Part shown: in pieces, positions 1-7,771 of the stretch
How the letters are laid out: each line of letters opens with the position of its first letter
Numbering within the stretch: the stretch's first letter is position 1
Source of the DNA: Akkermansiaceae bacterium
Lineage (GTDB): Bacteria; Verrucomicrobiota; Verrucomicrobiia; Verrucomicrobiales; Akkermansiaceae
Length of the DNA: 18,685 bases
Reading direction: 5' to 3'
Assembly: GCA_023300205.1 (NCBI GenBank)
Contig: JALZVD010000088.1
Span: forward strand, 1-18,685
Notes under the pieces: generated by a model
Databases searched by the model: none
Told to the model about the DNA's origin: nothing
The model's input: the letters and a program-made list of their open reading frames with translations, nothing else
Program-made: the position numbers and the translations under genes

Positions 1-2216
1 GCGTCCATGTCGAAGATGATGTTTACGTCTTGGGGGGGTGGGGTTTGTTTTAGGATGTCTTGGATGTATTTGGAGAGGGCGCGTGCGGAGGTGGATTTTA
101 GCATGAGTTGGTATCTAAATTGGCCGTGGGCTTTTGTAAGGGGGGATGGGAGGGGTTCTCCTAGTTCGATGTGTGGGGGGAGGTTTTTTTTGAGTCGTTT
201 GTGGAGATTCTCCATGGTGAATTCTGCACGGCGCTCGTGGGTAGAGCGGGTTCCTAGGAGGGCTACGTGGGCGAAGGGGGGGAACTGGAATTGGTTTCTA
301 AACTGGAGTTCTTGCTCGGCGTAGCCATCGAAGTCATGGTGGCGAGCGAACTGGATGGATGGTGAGTGTGGGGTGAAGGTCTGGATGACGACTTCTCCTT
401 CGAGTTCTCCACGTCCGGCCCGGCCTGCTACCTGGGTGATGAGCTGGAAGGTGCGCTCTCCGGCGCGGAAGTCTGGGACGTGGAGGCCTAGGTCTGCATT
501 GAGGATTCCTACGAGGGTGACGTTTGGGAAGTGGAGGCCTTTGGCGATCATTTGGGTGCCGATGATGATGTCGATTTTATTTGCTTTGAATTTGGCGAGG
601 GTGTCACGGAGTGCATTTTTACGGCGCATGGTGTCTGCATCGATGCGTGCGATGCGTGCTTTTGGGAAGACTTTGTGGATGACGGTTTCTACTTTTTCTG
701 TTCCGAATCCTTGCATGCGGATGGCTTTGTCCCCGCATTCTGGGCATTTTCTCGGGGTGATGGTTTGGTAGCCGCACATGTGGCATACGAGGCGTTCATC
801 ACCTTTGTGGTAGGTGAGTGGGATGGCACAGTGTTGGCATTGGCAGACGTGACCGCAGGGTGGGCACTGGAGGGAACGGGCGAATCCGCGGCGGTTAAGG
901 AATAGGATAACTTGTTCGCCGTTGTTGAGCTTGGTTTCCATGGAGACGCGGAGTTTGTCTGAGAGGATGGCGTCTCGGCCTTTTTGTTTCTGGGCCTCGA
1001 GTTTCATGTCGAGGACGCGGATGATGGGCATGGTTTGGTTGTCGACTCGCTGGTTGAGGCGGACGAGTTGGTATTTGCCTGTCTGGGTGTTATTGAAAGA
1101 TTCTAGGGATGGTGTGGCTGATCCTAGGACGATGGTGGCGCTTTCTAGGTGGGCGCGGAGGACTGCGATGTCACGGCCGTGGTAGCGGGGGGAGGTTTCT
1201 TGTTTGTAGGTGTTTTCGTGTTCTTCATCTACGATGATGATGCCGAGGTTTTTTAGGGGGGCGAAGATGGCGGAGCGTGCGCCGATGACGATGCGGGCTT
1301 CGCCTTTACGGATGCGGTGCCATTCATCGAAACGTTCCCCTTGCGAGAGGTGTGAGTGGAGGACGGCGACTTGGTCTTGGAGGGATGCGAAGCGGGATTT
1401 GAATCGCTGGACGGTCTGGGGTGTAAGAGAGATTTCTGGGATGAGGATGAGTGCTGTTTTTCCTTGGTCTAGGTGGGACTGGACGGCTTGGAGGTAGACT
1501 TCTGTCTTGCCTGATCCGGTGACTCCGTGGAGTAGGATGGGCTTTTTGAGTGGTGATTTTTCTTGTGTTGTGGTGGGTTGCTTAAGGATTTCTTTTAGGG
1601 CAACTTCTTGTTCTGGATTAAGCTTTAGGGGTTTTGATTCTAGGAATTCTTGGTCTTGTTCTGGGTCACGGCGGACGGACTCGCTTTTTAGGGAAACGTA
1701 GCCTTTTTTCTCTAGGGATTTGACTGAGGCGGTGATGGAGCCACCGCCGAGGTCCTTGAGGGATATCTGGCCGGAGCTGGCTTTGAGTAGGGTGATGATG
1801 ACGTGTTGTTTTGGGGCTCGTTTGGCGAGTTTTTCTAGGGTTTCTGGGGCTGGGTAGTTTTCTAGGATGACGACTTTCTGGGTTTTTTCTGAGTGTGCGT
1901 CTTGGCGTACAGATTCAGGGAGGAGGGCGCGCATGACGAGTTCCATGGGGCTGCCGTAGTATTCTGCGAGCCATTTACCGAGTTTCATGAGGCCTGGTGT
2001 GATGAGTGGCTCAGGATCAATTAGTGAGTGGAGGGGGCGGAGGGCGAAGTTAGTCTGAGGAGCTTCTCCGATATGAAGAACGGTGCCAGTGGAGTTACGG
2101 TTTCTGAGTGGGATACGAACGCGGCAGCCGATGGCAACGGGGCCTAAGTTCTCTGGTATGGCGTAGTCGAAGACTAGTTCAGAAGGTCCGTCTATGAGAA
2201 CTTTGGCAGAGAGCAT
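1..2216 (-). CDS. priA: Primosomal protein N' (PriA), replication-restart helicase, 3' end cut by window edge
   Basis: PriA is a superfamily 2 3'-5' DNA helicase that recognises stalled forks and reloads the replisome. Reading the minus strand from ATG at 2216 gives about 738 residues without a stop. Visible parts: an N-terminal DNA-binding domain starting MLSAKVLIDGPSELVFDYAI; Walker A GVTGSGKTEVY at residues 231-241 (K237); DEEH box at 330-333 followed by ENTYKQ; GSATPS motif III; a zinc-binding cysteine cluster (CPPCGHVCQCQHC, then CHMC and CPEC); and IIGTQMIAKG plus QVAGRAGRG of the second helicase lobe. The last residues read are DMDA, close to where PriA proteins usually end, so only a few codons should lie outside the window. 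There is no Shine-Dalgarno sequence before the ATG. It is last in a run of four same-strand genes, with a 62-base gap after the preceding one. Confidence 0.97.
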   Translation of the reverse strand, partial: MLSAKVLIDGPSELVFDYAIPENLGPVAIGCRVRIPLRNRNSTGTVLHIGEAPQTNFALRPLHSLIDPEPLITPGLMKLGKWLAEYYGSPMELVMRALLPESVRQDAHSEKTQKVVILENYPAPETLEKLAKRAPKQHVIITLLKASSGQISLKDLGGGSITASVKSLEKKGYVSLKSESVRRDPEQDQEFLESKPLKLNPEQEVALKEILKQPTTTQEKSPLKKPILLHGVTGSGKTEVYLQAVQSHLDQGKTALILIPEISLTPQTVQRFKSRFASLQDQVAVLHSHLSQGERFDEWHRIRKGEARIVIGARSAIFAPLKNLGIIIVDEEHENTYKQETSPRYHGRDIAVLRAHLESATIVLGSATPSLESFNNTQTGKYQLVRLNQRVDNQTMPIIRVLDMKLEAQKQKGRDAILSDKLRVSMETKLNNGEQVILFLNRRGFARSLQCPPCGHVCQCQHCAIPLTYHKGDERLVCHMCGYQTITPRKCPECGDKAIRMQGFGTEKVETVIHKVFPKARIARIDADTMRRKNALRDTLAKFKANKIDIIIGTQMIAKGLHFPNVTLVGILNADLGLHVPDFRAGERTFQLITQVAGRAGRGELEGEVVIQTFTPHSPSIQFARHHDFDGYAEQELQFRNQFQFPPFAHVALLGTRSTHERRAEFTMENLHKRLKKNLPPHIELGEPLPSPLTKAHGQFRYQLMLKSTSARALSKYIQDILKQTPPPQDVNIIFDMD

Positions 2217-2278
2217 TTTTTTGAAGGATAAAGGAGAAAAGTTAGAGGGTGAGGTATTTGGGTTGATGGAGTGGTTAT

Positions 2279-3412
2279 TTATTGGTTGTTTATTGGTTTA
2301 TCTTTTATGAGATCCCATGTCCATTGGTTCTTTCCTTTTAGCCAGTGGTCCGTATTTCCTAGGGCGCGTGAGAAGGTGTTGGCAACGGCTTTCTTGAGGT
2401 ATTTGGCTCCGTCTTTACTGCGTTTGAATGCTCGACGTAGTTGGTAGGTGCCATCTGGAAGGCGGGTGATAGACCAGATGAATGCAGGGCGAAGTTCTTG
2501 TCCGGATGCTGTGGGGATTTGCATTTCTCCTATATTTATTGCGGCGATGTAGATGGTGTCTGGCTTAACGGGGTCTTGGTAGATCTTATGCCATCCTCTG
2601 GTGAACCAGGTGATGGCTTGGAGGTCTTTTGAGTCTTGGAATTTGTCTTCTAGATTGTGGTCTTTTGGAAATGATAATATGAAGGGCTGTTCTTGTGATT
2701 GTTTTAGGCTGTCAAAGAGTGACCAGTAGCTGGTGTGGAGGTTCTGTCCGTCATCCGCGACCATGCGCCAGAGGAAGATGTTAGAGAATGTGGGCGCGGC
2801 CATTAGGCGCTGAGTGGTGATGTCTTGATCTGCTAGGAGCTGCTCGAAGTGCTGAGTGGCGCGGTTCTTGATGACTAGGCTGGTGATGAAGTAGAGGGCT
2901 AGCCAGGTGGTGGTGGTGAGGGCTATTTTCTTTCTGCGAGGGATGTTTTTTCTGCCATAAGCGATGGCTAGGATGAGTCCGATCAGGATGGGGAGTAGGA
3001 AGAATAGGTCTATGATAAAGATGTTATCAAGTGATACGCGTTTGCTACTGAATGGTTCAAATATTTGGGTTCCGTAGGTGTTGAAGCAGTCGATGAGGAT
3101 ATGGGTGGACCATGCTAGGAAGGCGAAGTAGGCGGCGCGTGGGTAGGAGAGGTGGATGGATTTCTTTTGATAATAGCGATGTAGCCAGTAGCCGAGTAGA
3201 AAGGTGGCGACGATGGTGAGGAGGATGGAGTGGGATAGACCACGGTGCCAGCTGAGCTGCTGGGAGGCTGAGAGGAATGGGTAAGCGATGATGTCTAGGT
3301 CAGGGAGTGTGCCGAAGAGTGCACCCCAGAGTATGCCTTTATTACCTATTTTCTTAGCCAATATGAGTTCTCCGCAGAGAGCTCCGAGTGCGGCTTGAGT
3401 GATGGAGTCCAT
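2279..3412 (-). CDS. YdjM-type (DUF457) membrane-bound metal-dependent hydrolase
   Basis: The 377-residue protein matches the LexA-regulated YdjM / DUF457 family of inner-membrane, putative metal-dependent hydrolases. The N-terminal half shows the family pattern: MDSITQAALGA at the start, GTLPDLD at residues 34-40 and the metal-ligand-like HRGLSHS at 56-62. Several hydrophobic segments follow (roughly residues 63-76, 92-107, 132-152 and 166-184), then a soluble C-terminal half of about 190 residues. The second histidine-type position near the N-terminus of many relatives (THxLxG) is Q here (TQAALG), a variant I believe is common in one branch of the family. The substrate is unknown for the whole family. 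The gap to the upstream DUF1501 gene is 40 bases, so co-transcription is possible. No Shine-Dalgarno sequence is seen. Confidence 0.85.
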   Translation of the reverse strand: MDSITQAALGALCGELILAKKIGNKGILWGALFGTLPDLDIIAYPFLSASQQLSWHRGLSHSILLTIVATFLLGYWLHRYYQKKSIHLSYPRAAYFAFLAWSTHILIDCFNTYGTQIFEPFSSKRVSLDNIFIIDLFFLLPILIGLILAIAYGRKNIPRRKKIALTTTTWLALYFITSLVIKNRATQHFEQLLADQDITTQRLMAAPTFSNIFLWRMVADDGQNLHTSYWSLFDSLKQSQEQPFILSFPKDHNLEDKFQDSKDLQAITWFTRGWHKIYQDPVKPDTIYIAAINIGEMQIPTASGQELRPAFIWSITRLPDGTYQLRRAFKRSKDGAKYLKKAVANTFSRALGNTDHWLKGKNQWTWDLIKDKPINNQ

Positions 3413-3452
3413 GTGTGGACTGGTATGTGATATTTCAGGGGGAGAGACAAGT

Positions 3453-4766
3453 TTAACTGAAGAGTTCTAGGATGGGTTTACCTTCTCGGGATGCCATACT
3501 AAATGGGCGTTTACTGGCTGAGTGGATGATTTTATCATAGGGGAGGCCCAGGGCGTGGCCGATTGAGGCGTTGAAGTCAGGGGCTGAGACTTTATCTTTA
3601 ATGACGGAGGAGCCTGTTACGTCTGTTTCTCCGTGGACGTAGCCGCCTTTTGTGCCGCCGCCCGCCATGATGCATGAGAATGCTTTAGGGAAGTGGTTTC
3701 TTCCTCCATCTGAGGTGATTTTAGGGGATCTGCCGAATTCTGTGGCAAGTACGATGAGGGTGGATTCTAGGAGGCCTTTTACCTTTAGATCCTCGATGAG
3801 TGCGGCGAAGGCTTGGTCGACGATGGGGAGTTTTTCTGCGGCTTGGCCGAAGTTGTCATTGTGCCAGTCGAAGCCTCCTAGTTCTACTTCTACGAAGCGG
3901 ACGCCTTTTTCTACGAGTCTGCGAGCGAGGAGACAGCCTTTGGCAAATTTGCTACTGCCGTAGAGTTTGTGGACGGTGGGAGTTTCTTTAGAGAGGTCAA
4001 AGGCTTCTAGGTCTTCGCTGCGCATGAGCTTGACTGCAGCGTTGTACATCTCGGTGTATGCGCGGACGTCTTTGTGGCCGGGGGAAAATTTCTGGTCGAA
4101 GTCGTGGTCGAGTTCTTGGCGGATGTTGAGTTGTTGGTGGAATTCTGACTCGGTGACTTGCTTAGGGATGGAGGCATTTTGGAGTCCACTTAGTGCGTCT
4201 CCAATGGGTAGGGGCTGGAGGTTAGGTTCCATAAATCCTGCGCCTGGGTGTCCATTCCCGCAACTGATGGTGATGAATCCTGGGATGGTTTTATTGATGG
4301 GTTCTGTGAGTTTATTGACCCATCCACCTGCTGATGGGTGGGTGATAGATGCGCGCTGGGTGTAGCCTGTGCGCATGAAGTATTTGCCTGGGCCGTGGGC
4401 GCCTTGAGTGGTATTCATGGAGCGAATGATGGATAGCTTGTCTGTGTGGCGTGCTAGGTTAGGGAGATACTCACTGAGCTGGATACCGTCTACATTTGTG
4501 TTGATGGCTTTTTTGTCTCCATGGATCTCGGCTCCAGCTTGGGGTTTGGGGTCGAAGGTGTCTAGGTGTGTCATTCCTCCTGACATATAGAGGTAGATGA
4601 CGTGCTTTGCCTTACCTCCTCCGTGGGCGATGGCTGCTGGGTCTGCTGCGAATGCGGTGGTGTTGAATAGCTGCGCCATGGAGCCACCGAGGGTGACGCC
4701 GAAGCAGGTGCGCGCGGTAGATGCTAGGAAGTCTCTGCGGTTGAGTTCTGTTAGTTTGTTAGACAT
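3453..4766 (-). CDS. DUF1501 family protein, Tat-exported
   Basis: This is a 437-residue member of DUF1501, a family related to the sulfatase/alkaline-phosphatase fold and abundant in Planctomycetes and Verrucomicrobia. The N-terminus carries a twin-arginine signal (NRRDFLAST, residues 9-17) followed by a weakly hydrophobic stretch to about AFA-AD at 38-42, so export folded through Tat is likely. Family hallmarks include HVIYLYMSGGMTHLDTFDPK (55-74), FMRTGYTQRA, a GGFDWHNDNF segment, LATEFGRSP and GRNHFPKAFS. It lies 44 bases downstream of the DUF1549/DUF1553 gene, the usual partner of DUF1501 genes in these phyla, so the two probably form one unit. The biochemical role is not established; roles in breakdown of sulfated or complex polysaccharides have been suggested from genomic context only. 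The length is normal for the family. Confidence 0.93.
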   Translation of the reverse strand: MSNKLTELNRRDFLASTARTCFGVTLGGSMAQLFNTTAFAADPAAIAHGGGKAKHVIYLYMSGGMTHLDTFDPKPQAGAEIHGDKKAINTNVDGIQLSEYLPNLARHTDKLSIIRSMNTTQGAHGPGKYFMRTGYTQRASITHPSAGGWVNKLTEPINKTIPGFITISCGNGHPGAGFMEPNLQPLPIGDALSGLQNASIPKQVTESEFHQQLNIRQELDHDFDQKFSPGHKDVRAYTEMYNAAVKLMRSEDLEAFDLSKETPTVHKLYGSSKFAKGCLLARRLVEKGVRFVEVELGGFDWHNDNFGQAAEKLPIVDQAFAALIEDLKVKGLLESTLIVLATEFGRSPKITSDGGRNHFPKAFSCIMAGGGTKGGYVHGETDVTGSSVIKDKVSAPDFNASIGHALGLPYDKIIHSASKRPFSMASREGKPILELFS

Positions 4767-4810
4767 GGAGATAAAGGGCTTGGTTTTTGTGCATGGTTGA
4801 TAGAGCCGGG

Positions 4811-6928
4811 TTATTGGAGGAAGAGGAAGCGTTTTGAGTTGAGCATTGCTTTGGCAAAGGTTTGGGCTTGGTTTTTGTCGTTCATGAGAGGGAGGTATTT
4901 TTTGATCTCTGCTTCTGATGGGTAACGGGAGTAGATGTTGATGAATAATGAGGTTAGTTTTTCTTGTGGGGATTTAGCTTTTGAGAATGAGTCACGTAGG
5001 TTACTTTTGTTGTTGGTGACTGTGAGGATTTCTTTTCCGTTTAGCAGGGCGAGAGTTTGAGGGATGGATGCATCTGTGTAGGCTGCATCTGGGGTTTCTC
5101 TATCTGATGCTCCGAATGTTCTGAGGAGTCCACCTCCTTTGAATGGTGAGGGCATTTCAGAGGCTCGCATTTTGTGGTTTTTATTACCGTGGCCTTTATT
5201 TTTAGTACTATTCATTTGGGTCATGGATAGTGCTACGGGTAGATTTTCAGCGATGTTTTTAGAGGTTTGTTTTTTTAGGGTGTTTATTTCATGATAGATT
5301 TTTTTACGTAGTTGATCTATCTGCTTTGATTTTTCTGTTAGAGCTAGGTTGTCTACTTTTGATTTTTCTAATACGAGGGCTCTGGACTTGGCTTGAAGCT
5401 TGTAGATTTGTTCTTCATTTTTGTCTGCGATCTCGTCGATCTGGAGGAGGATTTGGGGCTGTGATGTTACGAGGGCATTGATAGAATGGGTGTAGGTTTG
5501 CCAGCGATTAGTTAGTTGGCTATTTGTGTTTTCGTCAATATTTCCAAATTGGAGAGTGAGGAGTGAGTCATGTAGTTCTAGTGCAGAGAGTCTGCGGAGA
5601 ACGGGGCCTTGGAAGTCGTAGGTGTCTCCTGGTGGGACTTCTGTGGTTGCGACGCTGCGCTGGAAGAGCTGGGTGTGATAGAGGATGCGGAGTGTTTCGC
5701 GGGTGTTGTAGTTATTTTGTCGGAGGATGTTTTCGACTAGAGCGAGTGCTTTAGGGTGTGAGACTTTGGTGCGGTCCGTCCAGTTGTCTATTGGTTCAGC
5801 GAGGGCGTATCCGAAGACTTGCTTCCAGAGGCGGTTGGCGATGTTTTTTGTGAATTGAGGGTTATCTGGATGGGTTAACCAGTGGGCGAAGTTTTCTAAT
5901 TTATTAGGTCCTTGATGGAGATCTGATATATTTGGGAATAGTGGCTTAGGGGTGACTGTGTCACCGGGTTTGCCGTCATTGTATTGGTAGTCTTTTGGTA
6001 GTTTTAGTTTTTTGCTGTTGTTGAGGCTAATTTCATTTTTTTTGAAATCTTTAAATAATGATTGGATGTCATTAGAGGTTTTTCTGATTGCTTGTTGGTA
6101 GTTTTTTTCTAGTTTTTGTTGTTCTTTCTTTAGCTGTTTGTCTCTGTTGTTCGCTAGAAGGGGTGTTGGTTTTTGGATGCCATTTTCACTGGCTTTGAAG
6201 ATGGCGGTTTCTTTAATTTTGTTGATGGCTGATTGGCTTTTGTAGTCGATGTTAGATCCGAAGGCAGCTAGTTGGTAATATTGCTTTTGAGTCCAGTCTT
6301 CATATGGGTCGTCGTGGCACTGAGCGCAGCCGATCTGGGTTCCAAGGAAGACTTGAACGGTGTTGCTGATGTTATCGAGTAGCATTCCTCGGTCACGGAG
6401 GTAGTAACCAACGGCGGGGTTTTTACTGGCGTGACCGCTGGCGCTGAGCATTTCAAAGACCATTTTGTTGTATGGTTTATTGCTTTGTACTGAGTCACGT
6501 AGCCAGATGTGCCATCCTATTCCGTATTGTTCATGGTTTGTTTTTAGGCGGAGCATGTCAGCCCAGTAGTTGAATATTTGGGATTGGTGGCCTTTGGAGT
6601 AGATGAGTGAGTCTATGAGTGCTGCCCGTTTATCTTTTTCTGTGTTGTGTAGGAAGGAGAGAGATTCTTGGTGGGTAGGGATGCGGCCGATGATGTTGAT
6701 GTAGGAGCGACGGAGAAATGTGGGCTCATCGATGATGGCGAATGGTTTGAGGTTGTCTGCTACTAGGTCTGTTTCTACAGCTTGGTCAATCATGGAGCTG
6801 GTACTACGGATGACCTTGAGATCTGTGGTTTCTTGTGGTGTTTGCGCTAGAGCGGTGGGTGGGTGTAGTAGTATGGAGCATCCTAAGAGGCTGATGATTT
6901 TAGTGCGGAATTTGAAGGTGGATGCCAT
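4811..6928 (-). CDS. DUF1549 (PSCyt2) / DUF1553 (PSD1) domain exported protein
   Basis: The 705-residue secreted protein begins with a Sec-type signal peptide (hydrophobic core about residues 10-22, likely cleavage after ALA at 26-28). DUF1549 occupies roughly 40-230 and contains IIDEPTFLRRSYINIIGRIP and the family's conserved CAQCHDDPYEDWTQ at 201-214 (C201, C204, H205). A charged, coiled-coil-like linker rich in Lys and Gln follows (about 240-315). DUF1553 covers the rest, with IANRLWKQVFG, an LYHTQLFQRS segment, LLRTFGASDRETPD and SIPQTLALLNG. The N-terminal PSCyt1 cytochrome domain present in many longer relatives is absent. The CxxCH motif could bind haem c, but it is an invariant part of DUF1549 and haem attachment has not, to my knowledge, been shown. 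It is the first gene of the pair with DUF1501. The function is unknown. Confidence 0.93.
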   Translation of the reverse strand: MASTFKFRTKIISLLGCSILLHPPTALAQTPQETTDLKVIRSTSSMIDQAVETDLVADNLKPFAIIDEPTFLRRSYINIIGRIPTHQESLSFLHNTEKDKRAALIDSLIYSKGHQSQIFNYWADMLRLKTNHEQYGIGWHIWLRDSVQSNKPYNKMVFEMLSASGHASKNPAVGYYLRDRGMLLDNISNTVQVFLGTQIGCAQCHDDPYEDWTQKQYYQLAAFGSNIDYKSQSAINKIKETAIFKASENGIQKPTPLLANNRDKQLKKEQQKLEKNYQQAIRKTSNDIQSLFKDFKKNEISLNNSKKLKLPKDYQYNDGKPGDTVTPKPLFPNISDLHQGPNKLENFAHWLTHPDNPQFTKNIANRLWKQVFGYALAEPIDNWTDRTKVSHPKALALVENILRQNNYNTRETLRILYHTQLFQRSVATTEVPPGDTYDFQGPVLRRLSALELHDSLLTLQFGNIDENTNSQLTNRWQTYTHSINALVTSQPQILLQIDEIADKNEEQIYKLQAKSRALVLEKSKVDNLALTEKSKQIDQLRKKIYHEINTLKKQTSKNIAENLPVALSMTQMNSTKNKGHGNKNHKMRASEMPSPFKGGGLLRTFGASDRETPDAAYTDASIPQTLALLNGKEILTVTNNKSNLRDSFSKAKSPQEKLTSLFINIYSRYPSEAEIKKYLPLMNDKNQAQTFAKAMLNSKRFLFLQ

Positions 6929-7046
6929 GATTGATGAAACTGGTTTATTTCAGGTTAGTTGTGTTAGTATGAAGATTTATAATGGGGAGTGTAAAGAAGA
7001 TAGTAATTTGGTGGTTTGGCGATTGCAATGGTGAGGGTGATTAGGT

Positions 7047-7763
7047 ATGTCTATGTCTATGGTATTGACTATGCGTGTAAATAAGCTTCGAGGCGTGGGT
7101 TTGATCAAAATGGTGATGACTCTTTTGGTTCTTCTTGTGTTGGGAGCAATGGGTGGATTTATTTATTACGGATGGCAGGGAGGAGATCTTTCAGAAGTGA
7201 GTGGAAGAGATGGAATTATGAAAGGACAGTCAGGGATAGGTTATGTGGATATAGAGCGGAAAGTACGTAATGCTCTGAACGCGGATAGAGAGGTGACGTT
7301 GACTGAGGCTGAGCTGAATCAATATATCGCGAAGAATTTGAAGATGAAGCAGGGTGGCTTTATGAAAGGATTTGCTACTGTGAAGGGGGTGTATGTGGAT
7401 CTGAAGCGGGATATGATGGAGGTGTTCATCGAGAGGGAGATTGCTCAGTATGGTGAAGAGGGTGTGATCAAGACTGATGTGTTTAAGCCGTTTAATCATA
7501 CGGTGTCGATGAAGCTTAAGATATTCACTGTTGTGGATGGGCAGGGTAGTACGAGTCGCAATATAGAATTCCCAGGTGGAATGATAGGTAAGGCTCCGAC
7601 TCCCGGGCTTATGGTTACGATCGTGAAGGATAGTTTTGATCAGTTAGCGGAGCATTTTGAATCAGAGATAGATCTGGGTTATGACAAGATGACGAGTATC
7701 ACGGTGGGTGATGGATTTATCACTTTAGATCCTAGGATGAAAGTAAGGATGGTGACGGAGTAG
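7047..7763 (+). CDS. Membrane-anchored protein of unknown function, coupled to the downstream lipoprotein
   Basis: The protein has 238 residues from ATG 7047; ATGs at 7053, 7059 and 7071 are alternative starts, and 7071 would give a tidy positively charged MRVNK start before the membrane helix. A single hydrophobic helix (about residues 22-42) anchors it with the remainder outside the cytoplasm. The exported part starts with VTLTEAELNQYIAKNL (about 85-100) followed by alternating strands ending in charged residues. That arrangement recalls YpmS/DUF2140-like proteins, but I cannot establish homology by eye. Its TAG stop shares a G with a GTG that could start the next gene, implying translational coupling. 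A TATAAT box sits at 6978-6983 but has no convincing -35. I do not recognise the gene. The coding strand is G-rich with many Val, Gly and Met codons. Confidence 0.8.
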   Translation: MSMSMVLTMRVNKLRGVGLIKMVMTLLVLLVLGAMGGFIYYGWQGGDLSEVSGRDGIMKGQSGIGYVDIERKVRNALNADREVTLTEAELNQYIAKNLKMKQGGFMKGFATVKGVYVDLKRDMMEVFIEREIAQYGEEGVIKTDVFKPFNHTVSMKLKIFTVVDGQGSTSRNIEFPGGMIGKAPTPGLMVTIVKDSFDQLAEHFESEIDLGYDKMTSITVGDGFITLDPRMKVRMVTE

Positions 7764-7771
7764 TGTGTGAT

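Noticed and set aside
7..1701. Series of plus-strand open frames of 64-138 residues across the priA region
   Set aside because: They are antisense shadows. The minus strand encodes one continuous protein with all PriA motifs, and the plus-strand products are low in information, dominated by Arg, Ser, Trp and Met.
6314..6328. CAQCH motif as proof of a c-type cytochrome
   Set aside because: The motif is an intrinsic conserved part of DUF1549, and the dedicated PSCyt1 cytochrome domain is missing, so haem binding is not claimed.
6955..6983. TATAAT at 6978-6983 as promoter of the 7047 gene
   Set aside because: The -10 box is perfect but no position 15-18 bases upstream resembles a -35 box. It is mentioned with the gene and not listed as a promoter.
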